Shown here: in pieces, positions 34,728 to 42,832 of the stretch | Layout of the letters: every line of letters starts with the position of its first letter | How positions within the stretch are numbered: position 1 is the first letter of the stretch | From: Falsiroseomonas stagni DSM 19981 | Lineage (GTDB): Bacteria; Pseudomonadota; Alphaproteobacteria; Acetobacterales; Acetobacteraceae | Length of the DNA stretch: 64,000 nt | Direction: 5' to 3' | NCBI RefSeq assembly: GCF_900114315.1 | Contig: NZ_FOSQ01000010.1 | Span: 124,001 to 188,000, forward strand | Made by a program: the position numbers and the translations under genes | Notes under the pieces: model-generated | What the model was told of the DNA's origin: nothing | The model's input: only the letters and a program-made list of their open reading frames with translations | Database searches by the model: none

Positions 34728-36070
34728 CAGTGACCCCGGCTGACGAACTTCTCCAGCCAGTGGATGGTGTAGTCGCCGGCCTGGAATTCCGGGTCCGCCA
34801 CGATGCGCTGGTGCAGCGGCAGGGTGGTCTTGATGCCGCTGACCACCATCTCGTCCAGCGACCGCTTGAGGCGCGCGATTGCCTCCGCCCGCGTCTGCCC
34901 ATGCACGACCAGCTTGGCGACCAGGCTGTCGTAATGCGGCGGCACGGTGTAGCCGGAATAGAGCGCGCTATCGACGCGAACGCCGAGCCCGCCCGGCGCG
35001 TGGTACATGTCCACCCGGCCGGGGTTGGGGGCGAAGGTCTCGGGATCCTCCGCCGTGATGCGGCATTCGATGGCGTGGCCGGAGAAGCGGATATCCGCCT
35101 GGGTGTAGCCCAGCGGTTCGCCGGCGGCGACGCGCAGCTGTTCCTTCACCAGGTCGACGTTGCAGACCATCTCCGTCACGGGATGTTCGACCTGCAGCCG
35201 GGTGTTCATCTCGATGAAGGCGAACTGGCCATCCTGCCACAGGAATTCCAGCGTGCCGGCATTGCGGTAGCCGAGCTGCTTCAGGCCCTTCGTCACCTGC
35301 GCGCCCAGCGCATCGCGCTCGGCCGCCGTCAGCACGGGGCTTCCGGCTTCCTCGACCAGCTTCTGGTGGCGGCGCTGGAGGGAGCAGTCACGCTCCCCGA
35401 AATGCACGACATTGCCGTGCATGTCCGCCATCACCTGCAGCTCGATATGCCGCGGGCGGTCCAGGTACTTCTCCATGTAGACGCTGTCATCGCCGAAGGC
35501 GGCCTTGGATTCGGTGCGCGCGACCCGCCAGGCTTCCTCCAGCTCATCCTCGCTGCGCGCCACCTTCATGCCGCGCCCACCACCGCCGGCGGCGGCCTTG
35601 ATGAGGACGGGGTACTTGATCTCATCCGCCACCGCGCGGGCTTCCTCGAAGCTCTCCAGCGCGCCGAGGCTGCCGGGGACGAGGGGGACGCCGAGGGAGC
35701 GCATCGCGTCCTTGGCCGCGATCTTGTCGCCCATCATGCGGATATGCGCGGCCGTCGGGCCGATGAAGGCCAGGCCGTGGGCCTCCACCATCTCCGCGAA
35801 ATTCGCGTTCTCCGACAGGAAGCCGTAGCCCGGGTGGATGGCGTCGGCGCCGGTGATGGCGGCGGCCGACAGGATGGCCGCCATGTTCAGGTAGCTGTCG
35901 CGGGCCGAGGGCGGGCCGATGCAGACGCTTTCATCCGCGAGCCGCACATGCATGGCGGTGCTGTCGGCCGTCGAATGCACGGCGACGGTGCGGATGCCCA
36001 TCTCCTGGCAGGCGCGATGGACGCGGAGCGCGATCTCGCCCCGGTTCGCGATCAGGACCTTGCCGAACAT
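34727..36070 (-). CDS. accC: Acetyl-CoA carboxylase biotin carboxylase subunit
   Basis: 447 residues, ATP-grasp fold. It carboxylates the biotin on AccB, the first half-reaction of malonyl-CoA formation for fatty acid synthesis. The N terminus MFGKVLIANRGEIALRVHRA is canonical. The glycine-rich ATP loop is KAAAGGGGRGMKV; the catalytic region has EMNTRLQVEHPVTE, and the bicarbonate-binding arginine follows in the usual place. It follows accB after 13 bases in an aroQ-accB-accC operon. Confidence 0.98.
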   Translation of the reverse strand: MFGKVLIANRGEIALRVHRACQEMGIRTVAVHSTADSTAMHVRLADESVCIGPPSARDSYLNMAAILSAAAITGADAIHPGYGFLSENANFAEMVEAHGLAFIGPTAAHIRMMGDKIAAKDAMRSLGVPLVPGSLGALESFEEARAVADEIKYPVLIKAAAGGGGRGMKVARSEDELEEAWRVARTESKAAFGDDSVYMEKYLDRPRHIELQVMADMHGNVVHFGERDCSLQRRHQKLVEEAGSPVLTAAERDALGAQVTKGLKQLGYRNAGTLEFLWQDGQFAFIEMNTRLQVEHPVTEMVCNVDLVKEQLRVAAGEPLGYTQADIRFSGHAIECRITAEDPETFAPNPGRVDMYHAPGGLGVRVDSALYSGYTVPPHYDSLVAKLVVHGQTRAEAIARLKRSLDEMVVSGIKTTLPLHQRIVADPEFQAGDYTIHWLEKFVSRGH

Positions 36071-36083
36071 GATGCTGTCCCGA

Positions 36084-36548
36084 TCACTCGATGATGAGCA
36101 TGGGTTCGCCGTATTCGACCGGCGACCCGCTCTCGATCAGGATCCGCGTCACGACGCCGGCGCGGGGCGCGCGAATCTGGTTGAAGGTCTTCATCGCCTC
36201 GATCAGCAGCACCGTCTGGCCCTGCGCCACGCGGCCACCGACCGTGATGAAGGGCGCGGCCCCCGGTTCCGGCGCCAGGTAGGCGACGCCGACCATGGGG
36301 GAGGTGACGGCGCCGGGATGGGCGGCATCGCTGACGGGGGCGGGCGGCGCGGCGACCGGGGCGGCCGCGGCGGCGGCCGGTGCCGCGGCGGGGCCGGCGG
36401 CGACGGTCGCGACCTGCTGCACGGTGATCTGGCGCGCGACCCGGATGCGGCTGTCCTTCTCGACCAGCTCGATCTCGGTCAGGTCGGTCTCCCGCAGGAT
36501 CTTCGCGAGTTCGCGGATCGCCGCGGGGTCGAATTGGACGCCCGACAT
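36084..36548 (-). CDS. accB: Acetyl-CoA carboxylase biotin carboxyl carrier protein
   Basis: 154 residues. An N-terminal helical domain (IRELAKILRETDLTEIELVE) is followed by an Ala/Pro-rich linker (about 50-75) and the biotinyl domain from about 78. The biotin lysine is in LIEAMKTFNQIRAPRAG; the usual AMKL/AMKM is AMKT here, a variant I associate with this alphaproteobacterial group. ATG directly follows the aroQ stop (TGAATG), and accC follows after 13 bases. Confidence 0.96.
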   Translation of the reverse strand: MSGVQFDPAAIRELAKILRETDLTEIELVEKDSRIRVARQITVQQVATVAAGPAAAPAAAAAAPVAAPPAPVSDAAHPGAVTSPMVGVAYLAPEPGAAPFITVGGRVAQGQTVLLIEAMKTFNQIRAPRAGVVTRILIESGSPVEYGEPMLIIE

Positions 36549-36992
36549 TCAGGGCTCTCCTTCTGCGGCGACGATATCCGCCATGGCGCGCAGCGCCAGC
36601 GCATAGCCCCGGATGCCGAGGCCCGCGATGACGCCCGTGGCCACCTTGGACACGTAGCTCAGGTGCCGGAATTCCTCCCGGCGGTGGATGTTGGAGATGT
36701 GGACCTCCACGATCGGGAGGTCCACGGCCTTCAGCGCGTCCATCAGGGCGATGGAGGTGTGGCTGTAGGCGGCGGGGTTGATGATGATGCCGGCGGCGCG
36801 GCCGCGGCATTCCTGCACCCAGGTCACCAGTTCGCCCTCGCCATTCGTCTGGCGAAAATCGATCGCGAGGCCGAGCTGCTCGGCCGTTTCGGCGCAGAGC
36901 GCCTCCACGTCGTCCAGCGTCTCGGCGCCATAGATCTCCGGCTGGCGGGTGCCGAGCAGGTTGAGGTTCGGACCGTTCAGCACGGCGATCAT
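36549..36992 (-). CDS. aroQ: 3-Dehydroquinate dehydratase, type II
   Basis: 147 residues from the ATG at 36992, the normal type II length; a longer frame from 37097 is rejected. It dehydrates 3-dehydroquinate in the shikimate pathway. Signatures: [19 protein letters not shown] with the catalytic Tyr21 and a lid Arg, [13 protein letters not shown], and [18 protein letters not shown] with the catalytic His. The operon aroQ-accB-accC is a common alphaproteobacterial arrangement. It diverges from thiS across 212 bases. Confidence 0.96.
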   Translation of the reverse strand: MIAVLNGPNLNLLGTRQPEIYGAETLDDVEALCAETAEQLGLAIDFRQTNGEGELVTWVQECRGRAAGIIINPAAYSHTSIALMDALKAVDLPIVEVHISNIHRREEFRHLSYVSKVATGVIAGLGIRGYALALRAMADIVAAEGEP

Positions 36993-37204
36993 CGCCGGTC
37001 TCAGGGAAGTCGGCGTCAAGAAGGGATGTCCCGTTTCTCGCGACTGGCTCGCAGGGAAGGGTGCGCCTAGCACGGTGCCTCCGCGCCGGGCAAGCACGCG
37101 CCCGGGTTGTGGGCGGCCTGCCCGGCCCTGGGATATGCCAGACCCGCGCCCGCCGCGCCCCCCGATCTCTTGTCCCGGCCGCCGCCGCCCGCCATGTTCC
37201 GGGC

Positions 37205-37417
37205 ATGACGGGGACGATATCCATCGAGGTGAACGGCGAAGCGCGCCAGGTGCCGGAAGGCGCCTCCGTGCATGACCTGTTGCACCTCATCGGGCTTGCG
37301 GCGCCGAAGGTGGCGGTGGAGCGGAACCTGGAGATCGTGCCGCGTTCCGCCTGGGCTGCCACGCGACTCGGCGCCGGGGACCGGCTTGAGATCGTGCATT
37401 TCATCGGAGGTGGCTGA
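37205..37417 (+). CDS. thiS: Sulfur carrier protein ThiS
   Basis: 70 residues from the ATG at 37205. It carries the ubiquitin-like ThiS fold and the C-terminal Gly-Gly required for adenylation and thiocarboxylate formation (HFIGGG). [20 protein letters not shown] and [15 protein letters not shown] are family blocks. thiG follows after a single base. No thiamine-pyrophosphate riboswitch signature was found upstream. Confidence 0.94.
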   Translation: MTGTISIEVNGEARQVPEGASVHDLLHLIGLAAPKVAVERNLEIVPRSAWAATRLGAGDRLEIVHFIGGG

Positions 37418-37418
37418 G

Positions 37419-38219
37419 ATGGACGGGATCGCCCCCCTGGCTGACACCGACGAAGGCTGGACCGTCGCCGGCCGCCGCTTCCGCTCCCGCCTGGTCGTGG
37501 GCACGGGGCGCTACAAGAGCCTCGAGGAGACCGCGGCCTCCATCGAGGCCAGCGGCGCGGAGATGGTGACGGTCGCGGTGCGGCGCGTGAACCTCTCCGA
37601 CGCCTCCCAGCCCATGCTGCAGGATTTCGTGCCGCCGGATCGCTACACCTACCTGCCGAACACCGCCGGTTGCTTCACCGCGCAGGATGCGGTCCGCACG
37701 CTGCGTCTGGCGCGGGAGGCCGGGGGCTGGAACCTGGTGAAGCTGGAAGTGCTGGGCCCGCCGCCCTTCCTCTACCCCGACATGCGCGCGACCTTCGAAG
37801 CCGCCGAGGCCCTGATCAAGGACGGGTTCGAGGTGATGGTCTATTGCGCCGACGACCCCGTGGCCGCGAAGCGGCTGGAGGAGATGGGCTGCGTCGCCAT
37901 CATGCCGCTCGGCGCGCCGATCGGGTCGGGGCTTGGCGTCGCGAACCCCTTCATGATCCGGGCGATCATCGCGCAATCCAAGGTGCCGGTACTGGTCGAT
38001 GCCGGCATTGGCACGGCGAGTGACGCGGCGCTGGCCATGGAACTCGGCTGCGACGCGGTGCTGCTGAATTCCGCCATCGCCCATGCCCGCGACCCCGTCC
38101 GCATGGCGCGCGCCATGAAGGCAGCGGTGGAGGCGGGGCGGGACGCCTTCCTTGCGGGGCGCATGCCGCGGTCGCCGGCGGCGGACCCGTCTTCCCCGAC
38201 CACCGGGTTGATCGCCTGA
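37419..38219 (+). CDS. thiG: Thiazole synthase ThiG
   Basis: 266 residues from the ATG at 37419, with GGAGGTGG supplied by the end of thiS. ThiG makes the thiamine thiazole from 1-deoxyxylulose 5-phosphate, ThiS thiocarboxylate and dehydroglycine. The Schiff-base Lys is Lys108 in NLVKLEVLG. Other blocks: [33 protein letters not shown] and [19 protein letters not shown]. thiO, thiE and thiC are not adjacent. Confidence 0.97.
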   Translation: MDGIAPLADTDEGWTVAGRRFRSRLVVGTGRYKSLEETAASIEASGAEMVTVAVRRVNLSDASQPMLQDFVPPDRYTYLPNTAGCFTAQDAVRTLRLAREAGGWNLVKLEVLGPPPFLYPDMRATFEAAEALIKDGFEVMVYCADDPVAAKRLEEMGCVAIMPLGAPIGSGLGVANPFMIRAIIAQSKVPVLVDAGIGTASDAALAMELGCDAVLLNSAIAHARDPVRMARAMKAAVEAGRDAFLAGRMPRSPAADPSSPTTGLIA

Positions 38220-38237
38220 ATCAGGCTCGCCCCCGGC

Positions 38238-38267
38238 TTGTGTGACGGTTTCGTCACGACCTAGATT
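38238..38267 (+). promoter_or_regulatory. Promoter with palindromic spacer before small lipoprotein gene
   Basis: TTGTGT (38238-38243) and TAGATT (38262-38267) are 18 bases apart, an acceptable sigma-70-type pair. The spacer contains GTGACG-GTTT-CGTCAC (38242-38257), a palindrome placed where a repressor would block polymerase. It could alternatively be a weak thiG terminator stem, but no T run follows. Confidence 0.5.
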
Positions 38268-38304
38268 CGTCCCGTTGGGTGGGAAAGTCCTCGGGAGACA
38301 GACA

Positions 38305-38688
38305 ATGATCCGTCGTGGCGCATTGGGCGTGCTGGCTGGCGCGGCCCTGATGCTGGGGGCCTGCACGCCCCAGCAGCCCCAGCAGGTGGTGGTGGTGCAG
38401 CAGCCGGTGTCGCAGGCCTGCGACACCAGCTTCGTCGTGGTGAACAACTCCGGCGCGACGGTGGAGCGGCTGTATTTCAGCCATTCCAGCCTGGGCGGCT
38501 GGGGCAATGACCAGCTGGGGCAGAGCGTGCTGCCGCCGGGCCGGCAGGTGTCCTACCGCGCCGCCAATACCGGCAATTACGATTTCCGCGTCGTCTGGAC
38601 CAATGGCCGGGCGGCCGAGATCCGCGGCGTGAATGTCTGCCGGGCCAGCCGCATCACGGTGACGAATGGCGGGCTGCTGGCGAGCTGA
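38305..38688 (+). CDS. Small secreted lipoprotein
   Basis: 127 residues from ATG 38305 (TCGGGAGACAGACA upstream). The signal GVLAGAALMLGAC has the lipobox Cys, then a Gln/Val-rich linker (PQQPQQVVVVQQPVSQ). The mature domain contains FVVVNNSGATVERLYFSHSS and a beta-rich C-terminal half (YDFRVVWTNGRAAEIRGVNV) with two Cys that may pair. Proteins with this VVNNSGxTVxxLYxS pattern are small periplasmic domains of unknown function in Acetobacteraceae. It has its own probable promoter. Confidence 0.82.
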   Translation: MIRRGALGVLAGAALMLGACTPQQPQQVVVVQQPVSQACDTSFVVVNNSGATVERLYFSHSSLGGWGNDQLGQSVLPPGRQVSYRAANTGNYDFRVVWTNGRAAEIRGVNVCRASRITVTNGGLLAS

Positions 38689-39143
38689 AGCGGCGCTGTG
38701 GCCTTTGAGCCACTAAGCCGTTTAAGCCGTTTATGCCGATTTAGGGCGTTTAGTCGCACATCGCGGGGTGGTCCCGGCGCCCGCCGCCGGCCTTCGGGCC
38801 GGTGGGCGGGCGCGCCTGTCCCGGCGGCGCTGGGAACATAACAGAAACATCGTGGGTAACGCCAGGAAATTCGCGGGCGCTGGCGGCGGCAAACCCAGTC
38901 TTTTCCTGGGGTGCGACTCGCGGTTCCGGCTGAATCGCGCGGGAAGTCAGGGGTTTCCAGGAGCCATCCCGGCGCCCCCGGGGGGCCGACAGGCGGTGTT
39001 TCCGGCGCCTTAACCGACCCCGCGGAAAAAAAACGGCCAGGGGCGAAAAAGGCGCTTTCCAGCCGGGGGCGTCGCGCCTATATGCCGCCCCAGACGCAGT
39101 ACGCACGTGCCGAAGGCCCCAGGCCCACGGAACCAAGGACGAC
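38689..39143. other. Gene-poor region before the ornithine decarboxylase leader
   Basis: No credible gene. It starts with short AT-richer direct repeats (38713-38753, two AAGCCGTTT units plus related ones). GC-rich sequence follows with two A-runs near 39025-39050. A weak promoter-like pair CTTTCC (39055-39060) and TATATG (39079-39084), 18 bases apart, may start the decarboxylase transcript near 39091. Open frames on both strands here lack ribosome sites and protein-like composition. Confidence 0.45.
38713..38753. repeat. Short direct repeats, AAGCCGTTT type
   Basis: Two perfect tandem AAGCCGTTT units (from 38715) are followed by ATGCCGATTT and AGGGCGTTT. The composition is clearly more AT-rich than the surroundings, just after the small lipoprotein gene. 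Protein binding or replication-related use is possible; nothing further can be read. Confidence 0.55.
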
Positions 39144-39350
39144 GATGCGGCCGAAGCCCCCAAAGGGTGACGGGCGCTGTCGCACATCCATGGTCACCGC
39201 GGCGCAAGGTTAACGCAACGACGTCAAGCGTTCTGGCAACCCCGGCGGCTCACCCCGCCGGTTCAACTTGGTCGCTGGTTCGTTCGACCGTTTCGTCAAT
39301 CTGGGGCCGCCCCGCAGGGCCGCCCCCGCCGTTTGGGGAGTTTGGGCGCG
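39091..39350 (+). promoter_or_regulatory. Long 5' leader of ornithine decarboxylase (possible speF-type leader)
   Basis: About 260 bases lie between the candidate promoter and the decarboxylase ATG. The leader holds a small open frame (39144-39212) with its own ribosome site and several GC-rich pairings near the start codon. In alphaproteobacteria, ornithine decarboxylase genes carry a conserved RNA leader (Rfam speF motif). Position and gene fit; the structure could not be checked here. Confidence 0.4.
39144..39212 (+). CDS. Candidate leader peptide, 22 aa, upstream of ornithine decarboxylase
   Basis: ATG at 39144 is preceded by AAGGACGACG and followed by 22 codons and TAA. The peptide is basic (MRPKPPKGDGRCRTSMVTAA) with consecutive prolines, a feature that can slow ribosomes. 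It lies 138 bases before the decarboxylase ATG. Enterobacterial speF is controlled by the unrelated arrest peptide SpeFL, so an ornithine- or polyamine-sensing role is only an analogy. Confidence 0.35.
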
Positions 39351-40481
39351 ATGAACCCAAAGATCGCCGCGTATCTGCGCGACCACGCGCCGGCCACGCC
39401 CTGCCTCGTGCTGGATGTGGACCGCGTCGAGCAGAATTACCGCCGCCTGATGGCCGCGATGCCGCTCGCCCGCGTCTATTACGCGGTGAAGGCGAACCCG
39501 GCCGCCCCGATCCTCGATCGGTTGACCGCGCTCGGCTCATCCTTCGACGCGGCCTCCTGGGAAGAGATCGAGGCCTGCCTGGCCGCCGGTGCGCGCCCGG
39601 CCGACATCTCCTTCGGCAACACCGTCAAGAAGGTCAGCGCCATCAAGGCCGCGCATGCGGCCGGCGTCACCATGTACGCCTTCGACAGCGAGCCGGAGTT
39701 GAAGAAGCTCGCCCAGCACGCGCCGGGCGCGCGCGTCTATTGCCGCATCCTGGTCGAGAACAAGGGCGCGGAATGGCCGCTTTCCCGCAAGTTCGGCTGC
39801 GAGATGGGGATGGCGAAGGCGCTGATGGTGAAGGCGGCCGAATGGGGTCTCGACCCCTATGGCATCTCCTTCCATGTCGGCTCCCAGCAGACGCAGACCG
39901 GCGCCTACCAGGCGGCGATCGCCCGCGTGGCCATGCTGTTCACCGACCTGCGCCAGGCCGGCGTGAACCTCCGCATGGTCAATCTCGGCGGCGGCTACCC
40001 CGTGCGCTACCGCGCCGAGGTGCCGGAGATCGACGCTTTCGGCGATGCCATCATGGGCGCCATGGCCGAGCATTTCGGCAATGCGCTGCCGGAGATGGTC
40101 ATCGAGCCCGGCCGCTTCATGGTGGGCGATGCCGGCGTGGTATCCTCCGAGGTCGTGCTCGTCTCCCGCAAGGGGGAGGATGATCCGGTGCGCTGGGTCT
40201 ACCTCGACATCGGGCGCTTCGGCGGGCTGGCGGAGACGGAGGGCGAGGCCATCCGCTACGCCTTCCGCACGCCCCATGACGGCGGCGCGGAAGGCCCCGT
40301 GACCATCGCGGGCCCGACCTGCGACAGCACGGACACGCTGTATGAGAAGTCCAACTACCGGCTGCCGCTGGCGCTGGATTGCGGCGACCGCGTGGAACTG
40401 ATCGCCACGGGCGCCTATGTCACCACCTATGCCAGCCAGGCCTTCAACGGCTTCAAGCCGCTGGCCGAGCATTACATCTAG
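39351..40481 (+). CDS. Ornithine/lysine decarboxylase (fold type III)
   Basis: 376 residues from the ATG at 39351 (TTGGGGAG upstream). It is a eukaryote-type, alanine-racemase-fold decarboxylase. The PLP lysine is Lys47 in VYYAVKANP. Further blocks: FDAASWEEIEACLAAG, SFHVGSQQTQ, NLGGGYPVRY, IEPGRFMVGDAG and the active-site Cys in AGPTCDSTDTLYE, followed by DRVELIATGAYVTTYASQAF (a shared-site Asp/Tyr region). It makes putrescine from ornithine and may also use lysine. A long leader precedes it and a strong terminator follows. Confidence 0.94.
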   Translation: MNPKIAAYLRDHAPATPCLVLDVDRVEQNYRRLMAAMPLARVYYAVKANPAAPILDRLTALGSSFDAASWEEIEACLAAGARPADISFGNTVKKVSAIKAAHAAGVTMYAFDSEPELKKLAQHAPGARVYCRILVENKGAEWPLSRKFGCEMGMAKALMVKAAEWGLDPYGISFHVGSQQTQTGAYQAAIARVAMLFTDLRQAGVNLRMVNLGGGYPVRYRAEVPEIDAFGDAIMGAMAEHFGNALPEMVIEPGRFMVGDAGVVSSEVVLVSRKGEDDPVRWVYLDIGRFGGLAETEGEAIRYAFRTPHDGGAEGPVTIAGPTCDSTDTLYEKSNYRLPLALDCGDRVELIATGAYVTTYASQAFNGFKPLAEHYI

Positions 40482-40485
40482 CCCT

Positions 40486-40580
40486 CAGGCGCCGGGCGCC
40501 GGCTCCGCCGGCTTGGCTCGCCGGACTACCGGCGGGCCGCATTCGCGGCCTCGGCCGCCCTTGGCGGCCGCCTGCTGCGC
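40486..40580. repeat. Hairpin cassette related to 34526-34727
   Basis: The decarboxylase-Lrp gap carries CCGGC-TCC-GCCGG, GGCCGCATTCGCGGCC and CGGCCGCCCTTGGCGGCCG in the same order as the aat-accC element. A 26-base stretch at 40532-40557 is identical to 34662-34687. Stem bases that differ between the two copies differ on both arms (CCCGC/GCGGG against CCGGC/GCCGG; GA/TC against GC/GC), so pairing is preserved. Confidence 0.75.
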
Positions 40581-40590
40581 ATCGGAACGG

Positions 40591-40622
40591 AACGGCGGCC
40601 GAAAGGCCGCCGTTTCTTTTTT
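40591..40622 (+). terminator. Strong rho-independent terminator after ornithine decarboxylase
   Basis: AACGGCGGCC (40591-40600), GAAA tetraloop, GGCCGCCGTT (40605-40614), then TCTTTTTT. A perfect 10-bp stem with a long T run, 27 bases before the Lrp start. Confidence 0.95.
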
Positions 40623-40648
40623 GCGGGCGTCCGCGCTAACCTGCCGCC

Positions 40649-41113
40649 ATGGATGAGATCGATCGCAACCTGGTCGTCGCGCTGCAGGAGAACGGCGCGG
40701 CGGGGCTGGCTGAACTGTCCAAGGCCGCCGGCCTGTCCGTCTCCGCCACCGCGGAGCGCGTGAAGCGGCTGGAGGAGCGGGGCGTGATCCGCGGCTGGCG
40801 GATCGACCTGGACCCCGTGGCCGCCGGCTGCCCGCTGCTGGCCTTCGTCTTCGTCGCCATGCGGCCGGGGAAGGACGACGCCACCTTCCTGCGCGCCATG
40901 AAGCGGCATGAGGCGGTGCTGGAATGCCACACCGTCACCGGCGCCTGGTGCTACCTGGTGAAGCTGCGCCTGGCCGACATCGCCGCGCTGGAAGCCTTCG
41001 TGTCGGACGAAGTGCGCGGCCAGCCGGGCGTGGAGCGGACGGAAACGATCCTGGCCCTGGCCAGCCCGAAGGAGACGGCGATCCTGCCGGTGGCGGCGGC
41101 GCAGGAGGAATAG
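40649..41113 (+). CDS. Lrp/AsnC family transcriptional regulator
   Basis: 154 residues. N-terminal winged helix (IDRNLVVALQENGAAGLAEL, SVSATAERVKRLEERGVI) and C-terminal RAM effector domain (CHTVTGAWCYLVKLRLADIA). Lrp/AsnC proteins sense amino acids as octamers. It lies immediately after the decarboxylase gene but behind the terminator, so it has its own start. A role in controlling the decarboxylase or the peptide transporter is possible from position only. Confidence 0.94.
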   Translation: MDEIDRNLVVALQENGAAGLAELSKAAGLSVSATAERVKRLEERGVIRGWRIDLDPVAAGCPLLAFVFVAMRPGKDDATFLRAMKRHEAVLECHTVTGAWCYLVKLRLADIAALEAFVSDEVRGQPGVERTETILALASPKETAILPVAAAQEE

Positions 41114-41148
41114 GCGGGGCGGCCGCGAGCCCCCCCCGCCACCTCACC

Positions 41149-42729
41149 TCAGTTGGATGGCCGGGCGCCCATCGCGACGGTCCGCTCATCCATGCGCGGC
41201 TCGTAGGTGATGCCGCGGCGCGTCGCCCAGAAGTTGACCAGCTGGAAGAGCGGGATCATCGCCGTCTCCCGGTCCACCATCGCGACCGCTTCCTGCAACA
41301 GCCGCTCCCGCGCCGCATCGTCCAGCGTCGCGGTGGCGCGGGCCGTCAGCGCATCCAGCTCCGGGTTGGAGTAGCGGGAGTTGTTGGAGGCGCCGGTGCG
41401 CTTCTCCCGGTCGAAGGTGCCGAAGATGTTGACCAGCATGTAGCTGGCCTCCCCGGTCACGCTGCCCCAGCCGGCCAGGCGGGCATTGTGTTCCTGCCGC
41501 GCGGTGCGGGCGGCATAGGCTGCCCAGGGGAGGGATTCGACCTGGGTGCGCACGCCGATGCGCGTCCACATCTGCGCCACCGCCTGGGCGGTACGGGCGT
41601 CATTGGGGTAGCGGTCGTTCGGGGTATGCAGCGTCAGGCGGAAGCCCTGCGGGAAGCCCGCTTCCGCCAGCAGGCGGCGGGCGGCTTCCGGGTCCGGGCG
41701 CGGGGCGGTGACGGCGGGGTTGTAGGAATAGGACCCCGGCGGCAGCCACTGGCCGGTGGGGCGCGCCGTGCCTTCCATCACGCGGTCCGACAGCGCTTCC
41801 CGGTCGATGGCGACGGAGAGCGCGCGGCGGACACGCGCATCCAGCATCGGGTTGCGGGGCAGGGGGCGGCCTTCATTGTCCGAGACATGGACGGGCGGGC
41901 CATCGGTGCGGGAGAAATCGGTCATCAGGTAGATCAGGCGCAGGCCCTGGATCTCCGAGATCGAGACGCGCGGGTTCTGTCGCAGCCGCGCGATGTCGGA
42001 ACTCGGCACCTGGTCGATCACATCGAGGTCGCCGGCCAGGATGCCGGCGGTGCGCGCCGCGTCATTGGCGATGAAGCGGTAGGAGACGCGGGCCCAGGGC
42101 TCCGCGCCCCGCCAGTAATCGGGGTTGCGGGTGAATTCGGTGCGATCGCCGGGGCGGTAGGTGCCGATGCGGTAGGGACCGGTGCCGATGGCGGCGCGGC
42201 CGCTGTTGTAGTCCTCCGTCGCGGCCCCTTCGCCGACATGACGGGAGATGATCTGGATGGAGGCCAGTTCCGTCGGCAGCAGGGGATGCGGGGCGGCGGT
42301 GTGGAAGCGGATGGTCAGCGGGTCCATCACCTCCGCCCGCGTGATGGCTCGCACGAAGCCGCCGAAGCCGCCGGGGCTGTTCGGCACGTTGGGGGCGCGG
42401 CCGATGGTGAAGACGACGTCGTCGGCCGTGAAGGGGCGGCCGTCATGCCACTTCACGCCAGGGCGCAGCTTGAATTCCCAGACCGTGTCGGAAATCGCCC
42501 GCCAGCTTTCGGCCAAAGCGGGCTGGATGCGGGCCTGTGCATCCTGTTCCACTAGGCGGTCGAACAGATGCATGGTCAGGCTGATATTGGGGGAGGCGTT
42601 GTAGAAATGCGGGTCGAGCGAGGTCGGCGACCCGCCGATGCCGATGGTGAGGTTCTGGGCGAGGGCCGGGGGAGCGAGAAGCAGGGCGAGTGCCGCGAGG
42701 CCGGCGGGGCGGGGGAGGCGGTGTCTCAT
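41149..42729 (-). CDS. ABC transporter substrate-binding protein, family 5 (peptide type), copy 1
   Basis: 526 residues with signal peptide (LPRPAGLAALALLLAPPALA). Family 5 features: LTIGIGGSPTSLDPHFYNAS, LAESWRAISDTVWEFKLRPG, KWHDGRPFTADDVVFTI and the late IGVRTQVESLPWAAYAAR. It is clearly paralogous to the divergent receptor at 42833-44422; many segments are shared almost word for word. Only 103 bases separate the two starts. It is the lone gene on its strand here and ends 35 bases from the convergent Lrp gene. It may serve the same Dpp-type permease with a different ligand. Confidence 0.94.
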   Translation of the reverse strand: MRHRLPRPAGLAALALLLAPPALAQNLTIGIGGSPTSLDPHFYNASPNISLTMHLFDRLVEQDAQARIQPALAESWRAISDTVWEFKLRPGVKWHDGRPFTADDVVFTIGRAPNVPNSPGGFGGFVRAITRAEVMDPLTIRFHTAAPHPLLPTELASIQIISRHVGEGAATEDYNSGRAAIGTGPYRIGTYRPGDRTEFTRNPDYWRGAEPWARVSYRFIANDAARTAGILAGDLDVIDQVPSSDIARLRQNPRVSISEIQGLRLIYLMTDFSRTDGPPVHVSDNEGRPLPRNPMLDARVRRALSVAIDREALSDRVMEGTARPTGQWLPPGSYSYNPAVTAPRPDPEAARRLLAEAGFPQGFRLTLHTPNDRYPNDARTAQAVAQMWTRIGVRTQVESLPWAAYAARTARQEHNARLAGWGSVTGEASYMLVNIFGTFDREKRTGASNNSRYSNPELDALTARATATLDDAARERLLQEAVAMVDRETAMIPLFQLVNFWATRRGITYEPRMDERTVAMGARPSN

Positions 42730-42832
42730 GGCAGGTTTTTTCTCCCGGATTCAGGTTCCGGGCTTCAACCTAGCCTCACCTGTGGCACGCTGCTACACGG
42801 AACGGGTAGTCTGGGGACCGGGGAGAATGGCG
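42730..42832. promoter_or_regulatory. Divergent promoter between paralogous peptide receptors
   Basis: 103 bases between the two family 5 receptor starts. It contains CTGTGGCACGCTGCTACACGG-like sequence with GGGGACCGGGGAGA before the + gene. No clear -10/-35 pair or operator could be defined. Confidence 0.35.

Noticed and set aside
36180-36215. Mutated biotin site in AccB (AMKT instead of AMKM/AMKL)
   Set aside because: Lys and Met are kept and the Thr variant is, as I recall, normal for this group, so loss of biotinylation is not suggested.
37100-37204. Thiamine-pyrophosphate riboswitch before thiS
   Set aside because: The conserved CTGAGA and ACCTGATCTGGATAATGCC-type blocks are not present.
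38750-39187. 145-codon minus-strand frame in the gap before ornithine decarboxylase
   Set aside because: No ribosome site, no recognisable domain, and composition like that of random GC-rich sequence.
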